From: Haloferax denitrificans ATCC 35960
Lineage (GTDB): Archaea; Halobacteriota; Halobacteria; Halobacteriales; Haloferacaceae
Length of the DNA stretch: 64,000 nucleotides
Assembly (NCBI RefSeq): GCF_000337795.1
Contig: NZ_AOLP01000008.1
Span: 310,001 to 374,000, forward strand
Reading direction: 5' to 3'
The position numbers and the translations under genes are program-made. This document shows, piece by piece, positions 60,729 through 64,000 of the stretch. Numbering within the stretch: position 1 is the first letter of the stretch; each line of letters starts with the position of its first letter. The notes under the pieces are model-generated. The model was not told the origin of the DNA, did not search any database, and saw nothing but the letters and a program-made list of their open reading frames with translations.

Positions 60729-61979
60729 TCACGCGCTTGCCGGACCGCCCGCGACCGCCGACCGACCGCCGGCGGCGACCGCGTCCGGCGGGAGATGCGG
60801 AAGGCGATAGACGCGGCCATCGCGTTCGAGTCGGAGCGTCTCGGTTCCGAACAGTCGGTCGGTGACGCTCCGGACGCGCTCTAGTTCGGCGCGCGACTCA
60901 GAGGCGAGTCGCCACTGCGGCCCGAACAGCCGGTCGTAGCCGACGAGTCGCCCGTCTCCGGACGCCCCGTCGGCCCCGTCGCAGACGCGGAACTCCATCG
61001 CCAGATACCGGAACGACCAGTCGAAGACGCCCAGCGCGGTGAACCCTCCAGCGACGACCACCGCTCCCCCGAGCAGTTCGACCGCGACGCCAGGGGTCGT
61101 CGCGGTGCTGAGCAGGCCAATCAGCGTCAGCCCCGCGCCCACGACGACTGCGAGCGGGGACCGGAGCCCGCGGACGACTCCGCCCACGACGACCGCCGAC
61201 GGCTTCGGGCGGACGATTTCGGACACCTCCCGCGAGCTCTCGATTCGCTCCCACTCGGGGGTGTCGGGAGCGAATCCGAGGTCGACCGACGTGCGCTCGT
61301 CGAACGCCTCCAGTCGGTCGCGGTAGACGTCGACGATGTCGGCGAGCAGTTTCACCGCGAGGACGAACGCCAGCACGAACGGCGCGGGAGCACCCGCGAT
61401 GACGAACCCCCCGCCGACGAGGAGCGCCGAACCGGTCCCCGCCATGGACGTGAGCGCCGACCGAAGCGGCTGTTGGGGCGGGACCGACGCGTAGGTTCCG
61501 CCGAGCAAGTACCGACCCACGTCGACGGCTCGGCCGACGACGACGGCGAGCACGCCCAAGCCGACGGAGAGCGATTCCGCGTCGGTCATCGTCGCGCCCG
61601 TCGTCTCTCCGACGCCGCCGACTCCGATTGCGCCGAAGAGGAGCCACCCCACGCTTCCGACGGCGAGGGTCACCAAGATGACTGGGAGGTTCGCGACCTG
61701 AATCGATAGCGGCAGGACGGGCAGATTGATGCGCCCGCGCTTTTCCGACAGGGCACCGAACACGAGCCACGAGAAGCCGTTCGCGTCGTAGGTCGGTTTG
61801 CCCTCCGCGAACAGCGCCTTCACCGCGGCACCGACGAGGCACGCGCCGAGTTCGACCCAGTAGACAGACAACAGCGCCACGAGCGACCAGTCGAGCGCGA
61901 GCACGCCGACGAGCGGCACGGCGTTGACCGCCATCAACACCGCCACTTTCGCTCGCCGCCTCTCGCTGGGTGTGAGCAT
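60729..61979 (-). CDS. DUF6498-like membrane protein
   Basis: A 416-residue haloarchaeal membrane protein. The N-terminal NAVPLVGVLALDWSLVALLSVYWVELG matches the DUF6498 pattern also seen at 62523. Further helices appear at about 90-125, 135-160, 185-215 and 275-330. The C-terminal 80 residues are soluble (VCDGADGASGDGRLVGYDRLFG). No catalytic motif; function unknown. The two family copies flank a small membrane gene and face away from each other. Confidence 0.8.
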   Translation of the reverse strand: MLTPSERRRAKVAVLMAVNAVPLVGVLALDWSLVALLSVYWVELGACLVGAAVKALFAEGKPTYDANGFSWLVFGALSEKRGRINLPVLPLSIQVANLPVILVTLAVGSVGWLLFGAIGVGGVGETTGATMTDAESLSVGLGVLAVVVGRAVDVGRYLLGGTYASVPPQQPLRSALTSMAGTGSALLVGGGFVIAGAPAPFVLAFVLAVKLLADIVDVYRDRLEAFDERTSVDLGFAPDTPEWERIESSREVSEIVRPKPSAVVVGGVVRGLRSPLAVVVGAGLTLIGLLSTATTPGVAVELLGGAVVVAGGFTALGVFDWSFRYLAMEFRVCDGADGASGDGRLVGYDRLFGPQWRLASESRAELERVRSVTDRLFGTETLRLERDGRVYRLPHLPPDAVAAGGRSAVAGGPASA

Positions 61980-62101
61980 TGTTGCTACAGAGACATTTCG
62001 CTCGGAACAGTTAGGTGGTCTGACTCACGGCGGGCGGTCGGAACCGCACCTCCACGACCGAAAACCAAGCGTTGATACTGTCAGATTATTATCTATCTTA
62101 C

Positions 62102-62449
62102 GTGCGTCCCTCGCTCCGATATCTCGTCTCGCTCGTCGTCGGTCTCGTCGTCGCCGGTGTGGCCGTCTCGGCCACCAACACGCCGGGGTTCCTTCCCGTG
62201 GCAATCGCCCCGTTGTACGCGGCGACCACCGCGCTCGTCCTCCACCACCGCGACGGGTGGAAGCGACTCTTCCGATTCGGAAACCAACGCTGGAGCGACC
62301 GAAAGCGGGGAGCGCTCGGGGGCGGCATCGGCGCGCTCAGTTTCTCGCTATTGCTCAACGTCTCGATTCCGGCCGGCCTCGTCGGAATCGGGCTGATGCT
62401 TTTCGGCCAGGCGCTCACGGTCGCAGACTACGAGTCGCTCCCCGAGTAG
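62102..62449 (+). CDS. Small membrane protein of unknown function
   Basis: A 115-residue protein with hydrophobic helices at about 8-25, 33-50 and two near 75-110. The start is uncertain: GTG at 62102 gives MRPSLRYLVSL; a TTG at 62072 is an in-frame alternative. AT-rich gattattatctatc precedes it. It ends 73 nt before the next gene start. I recognise no family. Confidence 0.65.
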   Translation: MRPSLRYLVSLVVGLVVAGVAVSATNTPGFLPVAIAPLYAATTALVLHHRDGWKRLFRFGNQRWSDRKRGALGGGIGALSFSLLLNVSIPAGLVGIGLMLFGQALTVADYESLPE

Positions 62450-62522
62450 TCGCCCGCCGCCGGGGCGATTCGAGCGCGGGTTTCATCAGCTATATCACCG
62501 GATGTGCGAAACGACGCATTCG

Positions 62523-63950
62523 ATGGCCCCTCCACGGTACGGCGACGCCTCGTCCTCGTCTCTCCCCGCCGGACTCGGGTTCCTCCCGGTGCTCTCCGCG
62601 AATCTCCTCCCCCTCGCCGGCGTGCTGTGGTTCGACTGGGACCCGGAAACCCTCCTCGCGGTCTACGTCCTCGAACTGCTGTTGCTGTTCCCGCTTTCGG
62701 GCGTGAAAGCGCTGTTCGCCGGCCGGCCGCCGACCTCGTCCCGCGACGGCGGCGTGCTCAGCCTGTCCGAAAGCGACCTCGTGGACAAGCGCGGGGGCGT
62801 CACCCTCCACGACCGACTCCCGCCAGTGTATCCGCGGAACGTGCCCTTCGCGACCGCCGTCGTCAGCGGCGGCGCGTGGGTCGGCGTCTTCCTCCTCGCA
62901 CCGCTCTCGGAGGTCGTCTCGGTGCTCGACGTGCTCGCCCGCCCGGAGGCGGTCGTCAGCGTCGCCGCGCTCGTCGTCGGCCAAATCGGTGAGACGGCGG
63001 CCACGTTCCTCCGCGGCGACCGATACGCGGAGCGCTCGCCCTACGCCCTCGTCGAAATCCCCGCCCGGCAAGCGATGTTCCTCGCGTGCTTCCTGTTCGT
63101 CGTCGTCCTCGGCGGCGCGACGGTCGCGCTCACGGGGTTCGTGTTCGTGAAACTGCTCTTCGAGTGGTCCGGGTTCCGCGCAGAGCAGGGCGGCGGCCGG
63201 CTGACGGACTGGCTCTCCGGCCCCGACGGCGACGCGGCCCGGGACTCCCTCGACGTTCCCGATGGCCGACCGGCGGACGCAATCGACGTGGACCGCCGCG
63301 CGGTCGTCGCGGCCGCGGTCTGGCGTGCGGTCACGACGACAGGGCCGTTTTACGTCACCATGGCCGCGATGGTCTGGCTCGGGGGGACCGCGTTCGTCGT
63401 CGAGGGGACTCCCTCGCTCGCTGTCTGGGTCGGGTTCGGCCTGTTCGGACTCGCTCTCCTCGCGTTCATGCTCGTCGGCGACGTGGTCGAGGACACCCTC
63501 GCGAGCGGGTGGCTGACCTACCGCCGGTTCGGCGACCGACTCGTCGCTCACGACCGCCTGACCGGCGAGCCACAGTGGGTGGCGGCGGTCGGCGACCTCC
63601 GCGACGCCGAGGTCGTGGCGACCCGCCCCACCGACCGCTATCTCGGCACGCGAACCGTCGCGGCGACGGTCGGCTGGGGCGACGAGGAGGCGGAACGCAC
63701 GCTCGGGCCGGTCGCGGACGCCGAGGCGTTCGTCGAGGCGTTCGACCTGCCGGTCGAATCGGTGGCCCTTTCGCCGCTCGACCGGCGCTTCGTCGGGGCC
63801 GCCGTCGCCTCGGTCGTCCTCACGGCGGTCGGCGTCGTCACCGTGCTGGTCACCCCGCTCGGCCCGTCCACGAGTTGGCTATTCGCGTTGTTCCTGTTCC
63901 CGGTGTTCGCCATCGTTCCCAAGGGGTTCTGGTCGCTCGCGCACCCGTGA
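62523..63950 (+). CDS. DUF6498-like membrane protein, second copy
   Basis: A 475-residue protein with NLLPLAGVLWFDWDPETLLAVYVLELLLLFPL-like N-terminal helices (split in two), the DUF6498 mark shared with 60729-61979. Other helices lie at about 110-145, 180-215 and 280-320, with two more near the end (about 420-460). Between them are soluble segments with many Asp/Arg. TATA-like tatatcacc lies at about 62491-62499. Function unknown. Confidence 0.82.
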   Translation: MAPPRYGDASSSSLPAGLGFLPVLSANLLPLAGVLWFDWDPETLLAVYVLELLLLFPLSGVKALFAGRPPTSSRDGGVLSLSESDLVDKRGGVTLHDRLPPVYPRNVPFATAVVSGGAWVGVFLLAPLSEVVSVLDVLARPEAVVSVAALVVGQIGETAATFLRGDRYAERSPYALVEIPARQAMFLACFLFVVVLGGATVALTGFVFVKLLFEWSGFRAEQGGGRLTDWLSGPDGDAARDSLDVPDGRPADAIDVDRRAVVAAAVWRAVTTTGPFYVTMAAMVWLGGTAFVVEGTPSLAVWVGFGLFGLALLAFMLVGDVVEDTLASGWLTYRRFGDRLVAHDRLTGEPQWVAAVGDLRDAEVVATRPTDRYLGTRTVAATVGWGDEEAERTLGPVADAEAFVEAFDLPVESVALSPLDRRFVGAAVASVVLTAVGVVTVLVTPLGPSTSWLFALFLFPVFAIVPKGFWSLAHP

Positions 63951-64000
63951 GGCGAGAGTCGGGACTGTCGATTTGGCGAGTGAGTTCGTGTGAGCGAATT

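Noticed and set aside
1-64000. tRNA, rRNA, CRISPR arrays, intact insertion sequences, replication origin genes
   Set aside because: I scanned the spacers and gene products and found no T-loop-like tRNA sequences, regular spaced repeats, transposase motifs or Orc1/Cdc6 genes.

Overview
The window is haloarchaeal DNA, most likely from a Haloferacales relative of Haloferax. The signs are high GC, acidic protein compositions, leaderless genes with a TATA-like box about 25-35 nt before the start codon, twin-arginine lipoprotein signals on the ABC binding proteins, group II chaperonin homologues and IclR-type regulation. I saw no tRNA, rRNA, CRISPR array or intact insertion sequence.

Left part (1-39.5 kb): a very large catabolic island for sugar acids and related hydroxy acids. 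In order it holds: two divergent aldo/keto reductases, the first cut by the window edge; a frameshifted cupin; a LutC-like gene and a fused LutB-LutA gene; an enolase-superfamily sugar-acid dehydratase; a LarA-like racemase/epimerase; mannonate dehydratase; a minus-strand operon of class II aldolase, FGGY kinase and D-2-hydroxyacid dehydrogenase; two FAH-family enzymes, one very close to 2-keto-3-deoxypentonate dehydratase; an IclR regulator; a split UxaA/GarD-type dehydratase operon with a second, frameshifted large subunit; a DUF1537 kinase overlapping a PdxA2-like dehydrogenase, which looks like a four-carbon sugar-acid route to dihydroxyacetone phosphate; a Gfo/Idh/MocA oxidoreductase with a second enolase-superfamily enzyme; two very divergent chaperonin homologues; a complete sugar ABC importer; a tartrate/D-malate dehydrogenase homologue; three uncharacterised genes, two clearly membrane-anchored; an HpcH/HpaI aldolase; a DapA-type aldolase; a universal stress protein; and a second LarA-like gene. 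Together these enzymes would epimerise, dehydrate, phosphorylate and cleave several aldonates and aldarates to pyruvate, DHAP, 2-oxoglutarate semialdehyde and small aldehydes. The actual substrates are inferred.

Middle part (39.5-52.4 kb): C1 and molybdenum/tungsten metabolism. A NuoG-like formate dehydrogenase alpha subunit is translationally coupled to a degenerate NuoF homologue. A RidA protein, a zinc glutathione-independent formaldehyde dehydrogenase, a COG0523 metallochaperone GTPase, an aldehyde ferredoxin oxidoreductase homologue without the usual Cys triad, a YqeC protein and MobA follow.

Right part (52.4-64 kb): a decayed stretch with truncated pieces of a bile-acid:sodium symporter, an HdeD/DUF308 protein and a ComB phosphatase lies around an intact AI-2E transporter. 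After it come a DoxX protein, a second four-gene ABC importer (putrescine/iron/thiamine-like class) and two DUF6498-like membrane proteins.

Main points of interest: the breadth of the sugar-acid island with two LarA-like enzymes; the chaperonin pair, of which one has lost catalytic aspartates; the cofactor-poor AOR and NuoF homologues; and a shared AACAATTAY element at promoters of the island.
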